A DNA stretch of 64,000 nucleotides, from the NCBI RefSeq assembly GCF_003987315.1, contig NZ_PIPI01000001.1, positions 310,001 through 374,000 of the forward strand. Reading direction: 5' to 3'. This DNA is from Aliidiomarina haloalkalitolerans (lineage in GTDB: Bacteria; Pseudomonadota; Gammaproteobacteria; Enterobacterales; Alteromonadaceae). Shown here one piece after another: positions 12,689 to 22,444 of the stretch; position 1 is the first letter of the stretch; every line of letters begins with the position of its first letter. The translations under genes and the position numbers were made by a program. The notes below the pieces were generated by a model. The model did not search any database, was not told the origin of the DNA, and worked only from the letters and a program-made list of their open reading frames with translations.

Positions 12689-13711
12689 GTGCAGCGACGA
12701 CCAGGTATGTTCATCATGACCAAGCCCACACACGTTTATGCGCAACGCGTGTGGGCTAAGTTCGTGGTTGTGATTGCACTTGTCTTCACTCTCGGTGGTT
12801 GCTCGAGCACCACGACACCGGCTCCTGTCGACCACGTTTATCGTGGTTTTAGCGTTCACGATTATGAAAAAGCGTCATTACACGGGGATACCCATCAAGT
12901 TCAGCGCGGTGAAACACTTTACTCCATTGCGTTTCGAGCGAATATGGATTTACGCGAGCTAGCCCGTCTCAACAATCTACAAGACCCCTATACGATCTTT
13001 GTTGGACAAACTTTACGTTTGCGTGATTCTGCTGCGCATACGCGACAAAACGTGGCACGCAGCAATACCACCAATGAAAATAACAATAATCAGTCAAATG
13101 TTATAGTAAACCCTATTGCCACAACTTCGCAGAGCGAGTATGGTGGTAACGTAAACCAACAAAAAACAGTGCCAAAACAGGAAGCTAGTCGGCCAACAAC
13201 GGTCGCTACTGCGCCGCCGGTTGCAACGACGACTGGGACTAGCTCACCAACTCAAGGCACGGCAGCACAGACGGCAGCGCAGACGACAACGCAAACGACA
13301 TCGCGACCGTCGGCACCACCGCAACGTCAGCAGACGAATGCGGAGATTCGTTGGCAATGGCCGACCCAAGCTCAGTTGGTGCGGCGTTTTTCGAATCAAG
13401 CTGGCGGCAATGGCATGGAGTTTGCCGGTCGCCGGGGTGAGCCAGTGCTTGCCGCAGCAGCGGGACGTGTGGTTTACGTAGGTACTGCACTGCGAGGTTA
13501 TGGACAGTTAATCATTTTGAAACATAGTGATGATTATATAACCGCATACGGTCACAATGATCAGATTCTCGTCCAAGAGCAACAGTGGGTGGAGTCTGGT
13601 CAGCAAATTGCAACCATGGGTAGCAGTGGTAGGGAAGATGTACGATTGCGCTTTGAACTGCGTTTTCGAGGTAACTCAGTCAATCCAGAGAATTACTTAC
13701 CGAAAAAATAG
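12689..13711 (+). CDS. nlpD: NlpD-type lipoprotein, LysM plus degenerate M23 (LytM) domain
   Basis: Outer-membrane lipoprotein expected to activate the cell-wall amidase AmiC at the septum. The start is GTG with AGGAG 5 nt upstream; in-frame ATGs at 12707 and 12716 are alternatives. A hydrophobic segment ends in the lipobox LGGC (Cys38). LysM spans about 69-111, then a Thr/Gln/Asn-rich linker to about 225, then a LytM domain. The zinc ligands of active M23 enzymes are missing (MEFAG where HxxxD is expected, RLRFELRF where HxH is expected), as in activator-type NlpD. rpoS follows after 29 nt; in E. coli the main rpoS promoter lies inside nlpD. Confidence 0.93.
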   Translation: MQRRPGMFIMTKPTHVYAQRVWAKFVVVIALVFTLGGCSSTTTPAPVDHVYRGFSVHDYEKASLHGDTHQVQRGETLYSIAFRANMDLRELARLNNLQDPYTIFVGQTLRLRDSAAHTRQNVARSNTTNENNNNQSNVIVNPIATTSQSEYGGNVNQQKTVPKQEASRPTTVATAPPVATTTGTSSPTQGTAAQTAAQTTTQTTSRPSAPPQRQQTNAEIRWQWPTQAQLVRRFSNQAGGNGMEFAGRRGEPVLAAAAGRVVYVGTALRGYGQLIILKHSDDYITAYGHNDQILVQEQQWVESGQQIATMGSSGREDVRLRFELRFRGNSVNPENYLPKK

Positions 13712-13740
13712 TCAATCGCAGCCGTTTTTAGGGGTGGAGC

Positions 13741-14718
13741 ATGCGAGAAGAAGCAGAGAACGAGCAGGACAACGAAGCGGATGACCTAGAGTTTTCAGGC
13801 GATGTCGCGGTTGATGAAGGCCGCGAAGAAATCGATGCAGAGCTCGAAGAGGCATTAGCGAATAGTTCTAAATATCAACGTAAGTTAGATGCCACACAAC
13901 TGTATCTCAATGAGATAGGGTTCTCACCATTGTTAACCGCCGAAGAAGAAGTATTTTTCTCGCGCAAGGCATTGCAAGGCGACATGAAAGCGCGCCAACG
14001 CATGATCGAAAGTAATTTACGTCTGGTTGTCAAAATTGCACGACGTTATCAAAACCGTGGTTTAGCGCTGCTCGATTTAATTGAAGAGGGCAACCTTGGT
14101 TTAATTAGAGCTGTTGAGAAATTCGACCCCGAGCGAGGTTTCCGATTCTCAACGTACGCTACTTGGTGGATTCGACAAACGATTGAACGTGCCATCATGA
14201 ATCAAACGCGAACGATTCGTTTACCGATTCATGTGGTTAAAGAATTGAATATCTACTTGCGCGCAGCTCGCGAATTAGCGCAGAGCCTCGAGCATGAGCC
14301 GACCGCTGAAGACATTGCGCGTAGTTTGCAATGTCCGGTAGAAGATGTCACCAAAATGCTGCGTTTGAATGAGCGCATTGCGTCGGTTGACACACCTCTA
14401 TCTGGTGAAGGCGAGAAAGGTCTACTCGATATAATTGCCGATGAGAGTGAGCTCGGGCCAGAAGGCATTCTTGAAGACGATGACCTGCGTGAGCGTTTGT
14501 TACTTTGGTTGGATAACTTAAGCGCGAAACAAAAAGAAGTCTTAGCTCGTCGTTTTGGTTTACTGGGTTACGAACCTGCAACACTTGAAGATGTCGGGCG
14601 TGAAATTGGTTTAACCCGCGAGCGTGTGCGTCAAATTCAAGTTGAAGCGTTACGTCGGCTGCGTGACATCATGAGTCAACAAGGGCTGTCAAACGAATCT
14701 ATTTTCTCAGACGACTAG
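13741..14718 (+). CDS. rpoS: RNA polymerase sigma factor RpoS (sigma38)
   Basis: Master sigma factor for stationary phase and general stress. Length 325 aa (E. coli 330). After an acidic N-terminus, region 1.2 begins near [17 protein letters not shown], region 2 contains the core-binding [19 protein letters not shown] and the promoter-melting [17 protein letters not shown], and region 4.2 has the helix-turn-helix [17 protein letters not shown]. nlpD lies directly upstream. The TAG stop lies inside the left arm of the terminator hairpin, so the coding end and the terminator are merged. Confidence 0.97.
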   Translation: MREEAENEQDNEADDLEFSGDVAVDEGREEIDAELEEALANSSKYQRKLDATQLYLNEIGFSPLLTAEEEVFFSRKALQGDMKARQRMIESNLRLVVKIARRYQNRGLALLDLIEEGNLGLIRAVEKFDPERGFRFSTYATWWIRQTIERAIMNQTRTIRLPIHVVKELNIYLRAARELAQSLEHEPTAEDIARSLQCPVEDVTKMLRLNERIASVDTPLSGEGEKGLLDIIADESELGPEGILEDDDLRERLLLWLDNLSAKQKEVLARRFGLLGYEPATLEDVGREIGLTRERVRQIQVEALRRLRDIMSQQGLSNESIFSDD

Positions 14719-14745
14719 CACCTGAAGGTGCTAGTCTCATTTCTG
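14713..14745. terminator. Hairpin terminator between convergent rpoS and mutS
   Basis: A perfect 10-bp stem, GACTAGCACC (14713-14722) and GGTGCTAGTC (14727-14736), closes a TGAA loop and is followed by a T-rich stretch on the plus strand. The rpoS stop codon is in the left arm and the mutS stop codon abuts the right arm. The T-run is present only on the rpoS side, so termination is likely stronger for rpoS. Confidence 0.75.
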
Positions 14746-17331
14746 TAATTTCTTCAATTCATACAGCAACGCCAAAGCTTGTTTTGGGCTAACTTCGTCT
14801 GGATCAATGGCCGCTAAATGCAGCCACAAAGGGTGCTGTTCGGTGTCGATTGGTAATTGTAAGCCCAATTGCTGTTCACCACGACTTGAGGGTGATGCAG
14901 TCTGCTGCGGCAGACCCGTTGCGTCGTTCTCGCTTTGCTTATAGCGTGTTTCGAGTTCTGCTAGGTAGTGCTTAGCTCGACTTAAAACTCGCTCCGGAAC
15001 ACCCGCTAAACGAGCCACTTGAATACCAAAGCTACGACTCGCTGCACCCGCTTTTAGATGATACAAGAACGCAACTTGGTCATTGGTCTCGGTAGCATCA
15101 ACGTGACGATTACAGGTTGCTGGCAGCTGGTCGGCAAGGCTGGTTAATTCGAAATAGTGAGTGGCAAAGAGCGTCATTGCCCCAATGTCATTTAAGGCCT
15201 CGGCACAAGCCCATGCGAGCGATAAACCATCGTAAGTTGACGTCCCGCGACCTATTTCGTCCATCAGCACTAACGAATGACGTGAAGCATTATGTAGGAT
15301 GTTCGCAGTTTCGGTCATTTCAACCATAAAGGTCGAACGTCCGGAAGCTAGTTCGTCGGCGGCGCCAATGCGGGTGAAGATCCGATCAACTAAGCCGATG
15401 TCAGCGCTTTGCGCCGGTACATAGCAGCCGGTGTGCGCGAGCAGGACTATCAGCGCGGTTTGCCGCATGTAGGTTGATTTACCGCCCATATTTGGACCGG
15501 TAATTATCTGTAAACGCTGAGCGTCTGTGAATTCAGTATCGTTGGCGATAAACGGCTGGCTAATGACAGCTTCGACCACTGGGTGGCGGCCTTGTTGAAT
15601 CGATAAACCTTCACCGTCATGAAAGCTCGGACGGGTGTAATTGAGAGTCACTGCACGTTCGGCAAAGCAACAGAAAACATCGAGGCGAGCAAGCTGTGCA
15701 GCAGTCTCCTGCAAGCTGGCTATCTGCTCACGTAAGCGCTCAAGAATGTCTTGGTACAGCTCTTTTTCTAATGCCAGAGCTCGGCTCTGGCTTTGCAGGA
15801 CCAAGTCTTCAAAGGTTTTTAATTCAGGAATGATATAACGTTCAGCGTTCTTCAGTGTTTGCCGACGTTGATATTCGGGCGGAACTTTGTCTGCAGCGAG
15901 TCGACTCAATTCAATGTAATAGCCGTGAACTTTATTAAAGCCTATTTTAAGATTACTGATACCAGTGCGTTCACGCTCGCGTTGCTCGAGATCGTCAAGT
16001 TGTTGGGTACCGCCGGCGCTAAGTTCGCGAAAACGATCAAGCTCTTCATGGTAACCGGAGCGAATCACACCACCATCACGGATTAATACCGGAGGCTGGT
16101 CGACAATTGCGGTTGTTAGAAGAGTCGCAAGATTATCAAAACACTCGAATGCGGCAAAGTTGGTCACCAAGCCGTCTTGCTGGAGATAGTCATTGATCTG
16201 CGGCAGCATTGTCAGGGCTTGGCGTAAACGAGTTAAATCACGCGGTCGTGCGCTACCTAAGGCAACCCGTGCAAGGATGCGTTCCATGTCACCGATGTCC
16301 TGCAAGAGCGGCTGTAAATTTAACCAGGCACCGGTTTCGATCAGGGCCGAAACTTTATTTAAGCGGTCGTTAACCCGTGCATGGCTGCGTAATGGACGAT
16401 GGAGCCAACGCTGCAATAATCGGGCGCCCATTGGTGTTTTGGTGCGGTCTAACACGGCGATAAGCGTGTGGGTTTTACCGCCTTGTAAGTTTTGACTTAT
16501 TTCAAGGTTCTTGCGGCTAATCGCATCGAGTTGAATCGCCTCACTACGTTGCTCCTGTCGTAGCGCACGTAAGTGCGGCAAGCTTGCGCGTTGGGTATCT
16601 TTAATATATTGCAGCACGCAGCCGGCCGCAGCGATGCCAAGATGTTCTGCAGCGATTCCGAAGCCTTGTAGGTCTTGCGTTTGGAATTGTCGGCAGAGTA
16701 ATTCAAAGGCACTATCATGGCTAAATTCCCAGTCGGGTCGACGACGGGTTTTGCTGCCATGGGGTGCGAATTCGCTGACAGATAATGATTCTGGATGAAG
16801 TAGTTCAGCCGGTTGCAAGCGTTCTAGCTCGCTGCGTAACGCGTCGTTATGTTCAACTTCCGTGATGGTAAAACGACCACTGGCAATATCGACAATGGCC
16901 AAGCCCCAACGCGTGCGCTCACCGGCTACGACCGCAACTAAGAGATTTTCCCGAGCCGGTTCAAGTAGGGCTTCGTCAGTGACTGTGCCAGGCGTAATAA
17001 TACGGACGACTTGACGTTCCACCGGACCCTTGCTCGTTGCCGGATCGCCGATTTGTTCACAAATTGCGACAGACTCGCCGAGTTTGATTAGGCGCGCGAG
17101 GTAGCCTTCGACCGCATGGTAGGGTACGCCGGCCATGGGGATCGGCCGACCGGCCGATTGACCACGTTGGGTCAGGGTAATGTCGAGTAGATCAGCGGCT
17201 CGCTCAGCGTCGTCGTAGAAGAGCTCATAGAAATCGCCCATGCGATAAAACAGCAAAATGTCTGGATGCTGTGCTTTGATCGCTAAGTACTGTTGCATCA
17301 TAGGTGTATGCGAAGTTGCTGAATCTGCCAT
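14737..17331 (-). CDS. mutS: DNA mismatch repair protein MutS
   Basis: Recognises base mismatches and small loops and recruits MutL. Length 864 aa (E. coli 853). The mismatch-reading Phe-x-Glu is F34-x-E36 in RMGDFYELF; the C-terminal ATPase has Walker [21 protein letters not shown] and [16 protein letters not shown] (Walker B and signature). A QQLGLQL stretch near the C-terminus resembles the beta-clamp-binding motif. ATG start by homology to E. coli (HTPMMQQYL follows). It is transcribed toward rpoS and diverges from pncC across 224 nt; I could not assign promoters there with confidence. Confidence 0.98.
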   Translation of the reverse strand: MADSATSHTPMMQQYLAIKAQHPDILLFYRMGDFYELFYDDAERAADLLDITLTQRGQSAGRPIPMAGVPYHAVEGYLARLIKLGESVAICEQIGDPATSKGPVERQVVRIITPGTVTDEALLEPARENLLVAVVAGERTRWGLAIVDIASGRFTITEVEHNDALRSELERLQPAELLHPESLSVSEFAPHGSKTRRRPDWEFSHDSAFELLCRQFQTQDLQGFGIAAEHLGIAAAGCVLQYIKDTQRASLPHLRALRQEQRSEAIQLDAISRKNLEISQNLQGGKTHTLIAVLDRTKTPMGARLLQRWLHRPLRSHARVNDRLNKVSALIETGAWLNLQPLLQDIGDMERILARVALGSARPRDLTRLRQALTMLPQINDYLQQDGLVTNFAAFECFDNLATLLTTAIVDQPPVLIRDGGVIRSGYHEELDRFRELSAGGTQQLDDLEQRERERTGISNLKIGFNKVHGYYIELSRLAADKVPPEYQRRQTLKNAERYIIPELKTFEDLVLQSQSRALALEKELYQDILERLREQIASLQETAAQLARLDVFCCFAERAVTLNYTRPSFHDGEGLSIQQGRHPVVEAVISQPFIANDTEFTDAQRLQIITGPNMGGKSTYMRQTALIVLLAHTGCYVPAQSADIGLVDRIFTRIGAADELASGRSTFMVEMTETANILHNASRHSLVLMDEIGRGTSTYDGLSLAWACAEALNDIGAMTLFATHYFELTSLADQLPATCNRHVDATETNDQVAFLYHLKAGAASRSFGIQVARLAGVPERVLSRAKHYLAELETRYKQSENDATGLPQQTASPSSRGEQQLGLQLPIDTEQHPLWLHLAAIDPDEVSPKQALALLYELKKLQK

Positions 17332-17555
17332 GAGTCCCTGTTATTATTTTGTCGATACGTGAATAATGCTTGAGCTAGTATGTACTTTGTCAGGTCATCG
17401 CTCAATGAAAGATGCGCTTGCCGACATAAAACCAAGTACCAACTGTTCGTGTTTTCCGGTGTGTGCCTTGTTACCCGAGCGAAGCACATCAGGTGCATAC
17501 GCTATGATCACGTTTTCACAGCAAAAATCCAAGCCTAAATCGTAAAGGATCGTTT

Positions 17556-18056
17556 ATGACTGCACAAAAAATCCCCGCAATTACCGATTCAGTGGCAAAA
17601 CTTGCTGAACAACTCCAGGCCAAGGACTGGTTATTGGCCACAGCAGAGTCCTGTACTGGCGGCGGGGTTGCATGTGCATGTACCGATCGGCCGGGTAGTT
17701 CCGCTTGGTTTCAGGGCAGCGTGGTTAGTTATAGTAATCAAGTCAAGACCGATGTGCTTGGCGTCGCCGATGTTGTATTGGAGCAACACGGCGCGGTTTC
17801 TGTTGAGTGCGCTCAAGCCATGGCGCGCGGCGCACAACTGCTGTTACAAACGGCAGTGGCGGTGAGTACAACCGGTGTTGCTGGCCCAGATGGGGGAACA
17901 CGAGCAAAGCCGGTCGGCATGGTGTGTTTTGGGTTTGCCATTGGCAAAAAGTTATACAGTGATATCCAGTACTTTAATGGTGATCGCCAACAGATTCGCG
18001 CCCAAGCTTGTGCCCATGCATTAGCTAAGTTGTCGTTTTATCTGTCTGAAAAATAA
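17556..18056 (+). CDS. pncC: Nicotinamide-nucleotide amidohydrolase PncC (CinA C-terminal type)
   Basis: Deamidates NMN to nicotinate mononucleotide, recycling the pyridine ring from NAD breakdown. The 166-residue protein is the stand-alone CinA C-terminal domain: ATAESCTGGGVA holds the catalytic Ser region, followed by GSVVSYSNQVK, GAVSVECAQAMA and STTGVAGPDGGT. An AAGGA ribosome site precedes the ATG. It lies 138 nt upstream of recA, an association also found in E. coli (ygaD-recA). Confidence 0.94.
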   Translation: MTAQKIPAITDSVAKLAEQLQAKDWLLATAESCTGGGVACACTDRPGSSAWFQGSVVSYSNQVKTDVLGVADVVLEQHGAVSVECAQAMARGAQLLLQTAVAVSTTGVAGPDGGTRAKPVGMVCFGFAIGKKLYSDIQYFNGDRQQIRAQACAHALAKLSFYLSEK

Positions 18057-18106
18057 GTAGTTATTAAAATATTTAAGAAAGTTTTGTAAGAAATCGCCAA
18101 ATCGGC

Positions 18107-18134
18107 TTGATACTGTATAGATAACCAGTATACT
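18107..18134 (+). promoter_or_regulatory. recA promoter with overlapping LexA (SOS) operator
   Basis: TTGATA (18107-18112) and TATACT (18129-18134), 16 nt apart, form a sigma70 promoter. The 20-bp sequence TACTGTATAGATAACCAGTA (18111-18130) overlaps both elements and matches the E. coli recA SOS box design; the core is CTGT-N8-CCAG, one base from the LexA consensus CTGT-N8-ACAG. This layout predicts LexA repression of recA and induction on DNA damage. lexA itself is not in the window. Confidence 0.82.
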
Positions 18135-18194
18135 TGTTAGCAATTAGGTTAGTTTCCAATCGAACAGTTTTGCAAGAATAGCGGAGCGATAAAT

Positions 18195-19241
18195 ATGAAC
18201 GAGAACAAACAAAAAGCGCTGGCTGCTGCGCTCGGTCAGATCGAACGGCAGTTTGGTAAAGGTGCGATTATGCGTTTAGGCGATAATCGAGCCATGGATA
18301 TCGAAGCGATTTCAACCGGTTCATTAAGTTTAGATATCGCTCTTGGTATTGGCGGTCTTCCTTGCGGACGTGTGATTGAAATTTACGGTCCAGAATCAAG
18401 CGGTAAAACCACCTTAACGTTGCAAGTTATCGCCGAAGCGCAGAAGCAAGGGAAGACTTGTGCGTTCGTTGATGCGGAACACGCTCTCGATCCAGTCTAT
18501 GCGGAGAAATTAGGGGTTAAGGTTGACGAGTTATTAGTGTCGCAACCAGATACGGGTGAACAAGCCTTAGAAATCTGTGACATGTTGGTTCGTTCCGCCG
18601 CCGTTGATGTGATTATCGTTGACTCGGTTGCCGCATTAACGCCGAAAGCCGAAATTGAAGGTGAAATGGGTGACTCGCACATGGGCTTGCAAGCACGCCT
18701 AATGTCACAGGCATTGCGCAAGCTAACCGCCAACATTAAAAAATCAAACACCATGTGTATTTTCATTAACCAGATTCGGATGAAAATCGGTGTCATGTTT
18801 GGTAACCCAGAAACAACGACCGGTGGTAATGCACTGAAATTCTATGCGTCTGTACGTTTAGACATTCGCCGGACAGGTTCGCTAAAAGAAGGCGATGAGG
18901 TTGTTGGTAACGAAACGCGTGTGAAAGTCGTGAAGAACAAAGTTGCACCGCCGTTTAAAGAAGCTAACTTCCAGATCATGTACGGTGCTGGGATTTCTAA
19001 AGAAGGCGAACTGATCGATTTAGGTGTGAAGCACAAACTGATTGATAAAGCCGGTGCTTGGTATAGCTATAAAGGCGATAAAATTGGTCAAGGCAAAGCA
19101 AACTCAATGAAATTCTTGGCAGATAATCCAAAGATTGCCAATGAAGTTGAGAAGCAACTACGCGACATGTTGTTACTGAAGCCAACCATTGCAGCTGATG
19201 ACCCAGCGCTTGCAGAAACTCCGGAAGCACTCGAAGATTAA
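18195..19241 (+). CDS. recA: Recombinase RecA
   Basis: ATP-dependent strand exchange protein of homologous recombination and co-protease for LexA cleavage. Length 348 aa (E. coli 353). Walker A is GPESSGKT (65-72); [26 protein letters not shown] (Walker B) and [21 protein letters not shown] (loop L2 region) are present, with an acidic C-terminal tail ending ETPEALED. A terminator follows, and no recX lies downstream, unlike in many gammaproteobacteria. Confidence 0.99.
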   Translation: MNENKQKALAAALGQIERQFGKGAIMRLGDNRAMDIEAISTGSLSLDIALGIGGLPCGRVIEIYGPESSGKTTLTLQVIAEAQKQGKTCAFVDAEHALDPVYAEKLGVKVDELLVSQPDTGEQALEICDMLVRSAAVDVIIVDSVAALTPKAEIEGEMGDSHMGLQARLMSQALRKLTANIKKSNTMCIFINQIRMKIGVMFGNPETTTGGNALKFYASVRLDIRRTGSLKEGDEVVGNETRVKVVKNKVAPPFKEANFQIMYGAGISKEGELIDLGVKHKLIDKAGAWYSYKGDKIGQGKANSMKFLADNPKIANEVEKQLRDMLLLKPTIAADDPALAETPEALED

Positions 19242-19307
19242 AGCGTGTTTTAGTTGGCAGGTATATTCGTGAACACTGTTGCCGACATAATTCCAGAACG
19301 ATGATTC

Positions 19308-19345
19308 AAACCCCCATTGTTGCGAGCCAATAATGGGGGTTTTTC
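19308..19345 (+). terminator. Intrinsic terminator after recA
   Basis: AAACCCCCATT (19308-19318) pairs with AATGGGGGTTT (19332-19342) across a 13-nt loop and runs into TTTTT. A strong rho-independent terminator about 70 nt after the recA stop. Confidence 0.88.
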
Positions 19346-19419
19346 CTGCTAGTTTGTTGTGTGTGAATATGGCATGATTTCAGCTCAATTAACGTTGTGC
19401 TTGGAATGGATAACAGTAC

Positions 19420-21309
19420 ATGTCGATGGTTCAAAATTTACAGTTGCAAAAATTACGTTTCTCTCGTTTAACAACAACCCAAAGTACTTGGTTCATTCCA
19501 ATTGCTTTTATTGTTGCCCTGATCTTTGTGGTTGCCTGCAGCCCACGAGATACTTCGGCTCCGTCCGGTTCAGCAGGTAGTCCTACCGCTGCTACTTTAA
19601 CTAAAATCTATGACGCTTACTTTCAAGCCAACTTAGAGCTAAATCCGTTACAAGCAACGCTGATGGGACAAGGGCAACAACACGACCGTTTGCCGGATGT
19701 CTATAGTGAAGAACATAGGTACCGCCAGCGGATGTTGGAAGAAGAGTACTTAGCTGCAGTCGAACGAATCGATCCTGCGCAGCTGAGTGAGTCCGATTAC
19801 CTGACCTATCAATTATTTCGACGGGATCGCCGCGTCGCTCTTGAACAAATGCAATTTCCTGAGCATTTAATCCCGATGAATCAATTCTATAATGCGCCAA
19901 GTCAATTGGCAGTGCTAGGCTCGGGAACCGGCGCTCAGCCATTTGGTCAGTTGGAGCATTATGCCCAATGGGAGCGGCGGATGCGGCAAATACCGCAATT
20001 TTTCGCTGGTATAGAGCGCAATATGCGCCAAGGTATCGAGCAAGATGTTGTGCTGCCTGCGGTTGTTGTCCAACGCTTAATTGACCAAGTTCGAACCCAT
20101 GCCATTGCAACAGAAGATTATCAGTCGAGCATTTTTTGGCAGCCGTTATTGCTATTACCGGAGACGCTTGAAGCGTCGCGAACCGAGTTATCCGCTAGCT
20201 ATCAAGCGGCGTTGCAGGAAGCGGTGTTACCTGCTTATAGGGCACTTGCCGATTTTCTTGAATTTGAGTATTTACCGGCCGCGCGAACCGATGAATTTGG
20301 GATCGGCACTCTTCCCAACGGGAAAGCATGGTATGAATTTGCTGTACGTTTCCATACCACGACAAATTTAACCGCTGACGAGATTCACGCCATTGGCCTC
20401 TCCGAAGTTGCACGTTTGCACGATGCTATCGGCACAGTGATGGATGAAGTTGATTTTACCGGAACGTTGGCCGAGTTTTTCGCTTTCACGCGCGATGATC
20501 CACAGTTTCATTATGCGACACGAGAAGAAATGTTAGCGGATTACCGAGCGTTTGCAGCCGCGGTTGAAGAACGAACCGAGCGATTATTTTTCGCTGAACG
20601 TTTACCAAGAGCAGGATATGAAATTCGCAAAGTGGAAGAGTTTCGTGAGCGCAGCGCAAGTTCAGGTAGCTATTCAGTTCCTTCAGAAGACGGCAGTCGC
20701 CCCGGTATTTTCTATCTCAATACCTATGACTTACCGGCACGACCGACGTGGGCGAAAGGCGCGTTGACTTTGCATGAGGCGATTCCAGGTCATCATTATC
20801 AACTCGCGTTACAACGGGAAATGGAACACCTGCCGCCATTTCGGCGTTACGGCGTGGAAACTGCTTTCAATGAAGGCTGGGGCTTGTATGCTGAGTCACT
20901 GGGTGACGAGCTAGGTGTTTACGAGTCCTATGACCGCTACGGGCAGTATATTGCTGAGTTATGGCGGGCAATTCGGTTAGTCGTCGACACGGGTATTCAT
21001 GCTTATGGTTGGTCGCGTCAGGACGTCTTGGACTATATGTATGCTAATGCACCGGTGCAGGAAGCACGAGCGGTTTCCGAAGCCGAGCGCTTCATGGCGC
21101 TGCCCGGACAAGCATTGGCTTATAAAATCGGACAGTTGCACATTCAAGGTCTGCGAGATAAGGCGGAAGCCGCACTCGGTGATGATTTCGATGTCCGCGA
21201 GTTTCATTGGCAAGTGCTCCGTCACGGGGCATTACCACTCGAATTATTAAGCCAACAAATCGATGCATGGGTGTTATCTGAGGGAGGTGATGGCAATGGC
21301 GACAAATAA
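19420..21309 (+). CDS. DUF885 family lipoprotein, predicted zinc metallopeptidase
   Basis: An exported 629-residue protein of the DUF885 family. The N-terminus has a basic region, a hydrophobic helix and the lipobox VVAC at about residue 40, so it should be a lipoprotein. The likely zinc and catalytic site is LHEAIPGHHY, with His452, Glu453 and His458-His459, plus a second acidic site in FNEGWGLYAE (484-492). Family members are annotated as putative carboxypeptidases or collagenase-like enzymes; the substrate is not known. The ribosome site before the ATG is weak and MVQNLQ two codons later is an alternative. The following patatin-like gene begins inside its last codons. Confidence 0.9.
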   Translation: MSMVQNLQLQKLRFSRLTTTQSTWFIPIAFIVALIFVVACSPRDTSAPSGSAGSPTAATLTKIYDAYFQANLELNPLQATLMGQGQQHDRLPDVYSEEHRYRQRMLEEEYLAAVERIDPAQLSESDYLTYQLFRRDRRVALEQMQFPEHLIPMNQFYNAPSQLAVLGSGTGAQPFGQLEHYAQWERRMRQIPQFFAGIERNMRQGIEQDVVLPAVVVQRLIDQVRTHAIATEDYQSSIFWQPLLLLPETLEASRTELSASYQAALQEAVLPAYRALADFLEFEYLPAARTDEFGIGTLPNGKAWYEFAVRFHTTTNLTADEIHAIGLSEVARLHDAIGTVMDEVDFTGTLAEFFAFTRDDPQFHYATREEMLADYRAFAAAVEERTERLFFAERLPRAGYEIRKVEEFRERSASSGSYSVPSEDGSRPGIFYLNTYDLPARPTWAKGALTLHEAIPGHHYQLALQREMEHLPPFRRYGVETAFNEGWGLYAESLGDELGVYESYDRYGQYIAELWRAIRLVVDTGIHAYGWSRQDVLDYMYANAPVQEARAVSEAERFMALPGQALAYKIGQLHIQGLRDKAEAALGDDFDVREFHWQVLRHGALPLELLSQQIDAWVLSEGGDGNGDK

Positions 21310-22297
21310 TAAGCTCAAGGTCGGCCTAGCTCTAGGTTCCGGTGCTGCACGCGGCTGGGCGCATATTGGCGTGATTCGGGCGTTGGAAGATATGGGGATC
21401 GAGATTCAAATAGTCACGGGCACCTCCATTGGTTCTCTCGTCGGTGGGGCATACGCTGCTGGAAAACTCGATGAATTAGAAAAATGGGTGCGCGGCATGG
21501 ACCGCTGGGCAGTGTTCAATCTACTCGACTTTGGTTTATCGAGCGGTGGCATGGTCGGCGGCGAAAAAGTCTTTAACCACGCCCGTGAACGCTTTGGAGC
21601 GCTTGAAATAAGTACGCTTGAACGCCGTTACGCCGCAATTGCGACGGACTTGTATACGGGTAAAGAAATTTGGCTAAAGAAAGGCGATCTGTTTTCTGTT
21701 GCGCGAGCGAGTTGTGCAATGCCGGGTTTGTTAGCGCCTAAATCCTATGACGGTCGCTGGCTCGTTGACGGCGCCCTAGTTAACCCTGTTCCAGTCTCAT
21801 TGGCACGGGCACTCGAAGCCGACTTTGTTATCGCGGTGCATTTAAATTCGCAGGTTCATGTCGATGATCATGCACCAGCGGCTTCTCAAGCACCGCAAAG
21901 TGATAGCGATAAGACGGCGAAGCAGGCAAAAGCCTCGAGCGACAGTAAAAAAGTTGACGATGAGCAAAATGGTTTTCAAAGCTTTTTAGCGCGTAGTTCG
22001 CAATTTATGGCGGAAGTTCGGCAAAAATTCACGCGGGAGCCGAAGTCCCCAAGCATGCTTGGCGTCATGGCGGGTTCGATTGATATCATGCAAGAGCGGA
22101 TAACCAAGGCTCGAATGGCTGGGGATCCGCCAGATATTTTATTACAACCTAAACTCGGTGATATTGGCTTACTTGAATTTGACCATGGCAGCGAAGCGAT
22201 TGATATCGGCTATGAGACGACAATTCGTTTAAAGGATTTAATTCTGGACGAATTACGGATCATGAAGAAACGTCGTAATGGCGGTCCGACTCGATAG
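21296..22297 (+). CDS. Patatin-like phospholipase, RssA family
   Basis: A 333-residue serine lipid hydrolase by fold. Oxyanion loop GSGAARGWAH, nucleophile elbow GTSIGS (Ser44) and the dyad Asp158 in LVDGALVNPVP are all present, so it should be active. E. coli RssA is the nearest named relative; its substrate is unclear. I choose the ATG at 21296, 8 nt after GGGAGG; ATGs at 21290 and 21263 would extend it further into the DUF885 gene, which it already overlaps by 14 nt. Residues about 188-220 form a charged, Ala/Ser/Lys-rich insertion that looks disordered. No signal peptide. Confidence 0.87.
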   Translation: MATNNKLKVGLALGSGAARGWAHIGVIRALEDMGIEIQIVTGTSIGSLVGGAYAAGKLDELEKWVRGMDRWAVFNLLDFGLSSGGMVGGEKVFNHARERFGALEISTLERRYAAIATDLYTGKEIWLKKGDLFSVARASCAMPGLLAPKSYDGRWLVDGALVNPVPVSLARALEADFVIAVHLNSQVHVDDHAPAASQAPQSDSDKTAKQAKASSDSKKVDDEQNGFQSFLARSSQFMAEVRQKFTREPKSPSMLGVMAGSIDIMQERITKARMAGDPPDILLQPKLGDIGLLEFDHGSEAIDIGYETTIRLKDLILDELRIMKKRRNGGPTR

Positions 22298-22364
22298 GCA
22301 CTGTTTGCACTTAAATTAAATTGGCAGAAATGCGAGTTTGCGGTTTATTTTTACAGCGAATAGC

Positions 22365-22408
22365 AAAGGGGGACAACCAAGTTTCAATCCTAGGTTGTCC
22401 CCCTTTTT
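22365..22408. terminator. Strong hairpin between the rssA-like gene and putP
   Basis: A perfect 14-bp stem, AAAGGGGGACAACC (22365-22378) with GGTTGTCCCCCTTT (22393-22406), is followed by a T-run on the plus strand. It lies between convergent genes, so it probably serves the rssA-like transcript and may also stop putP transcripts. Confidence 0.88.
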
Positions 22409-22444
22409 AATTGCAAGACTTGCAATGACTGCTAATAGAGCAGC

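Noticed and set aside
17332-17555. Promoters for mutS and pncC in the divergent interval
   Set aside because: TATGAT-like and TTGTTA-like hexamers occur but not at acceptable spacing, so no promoter is called.
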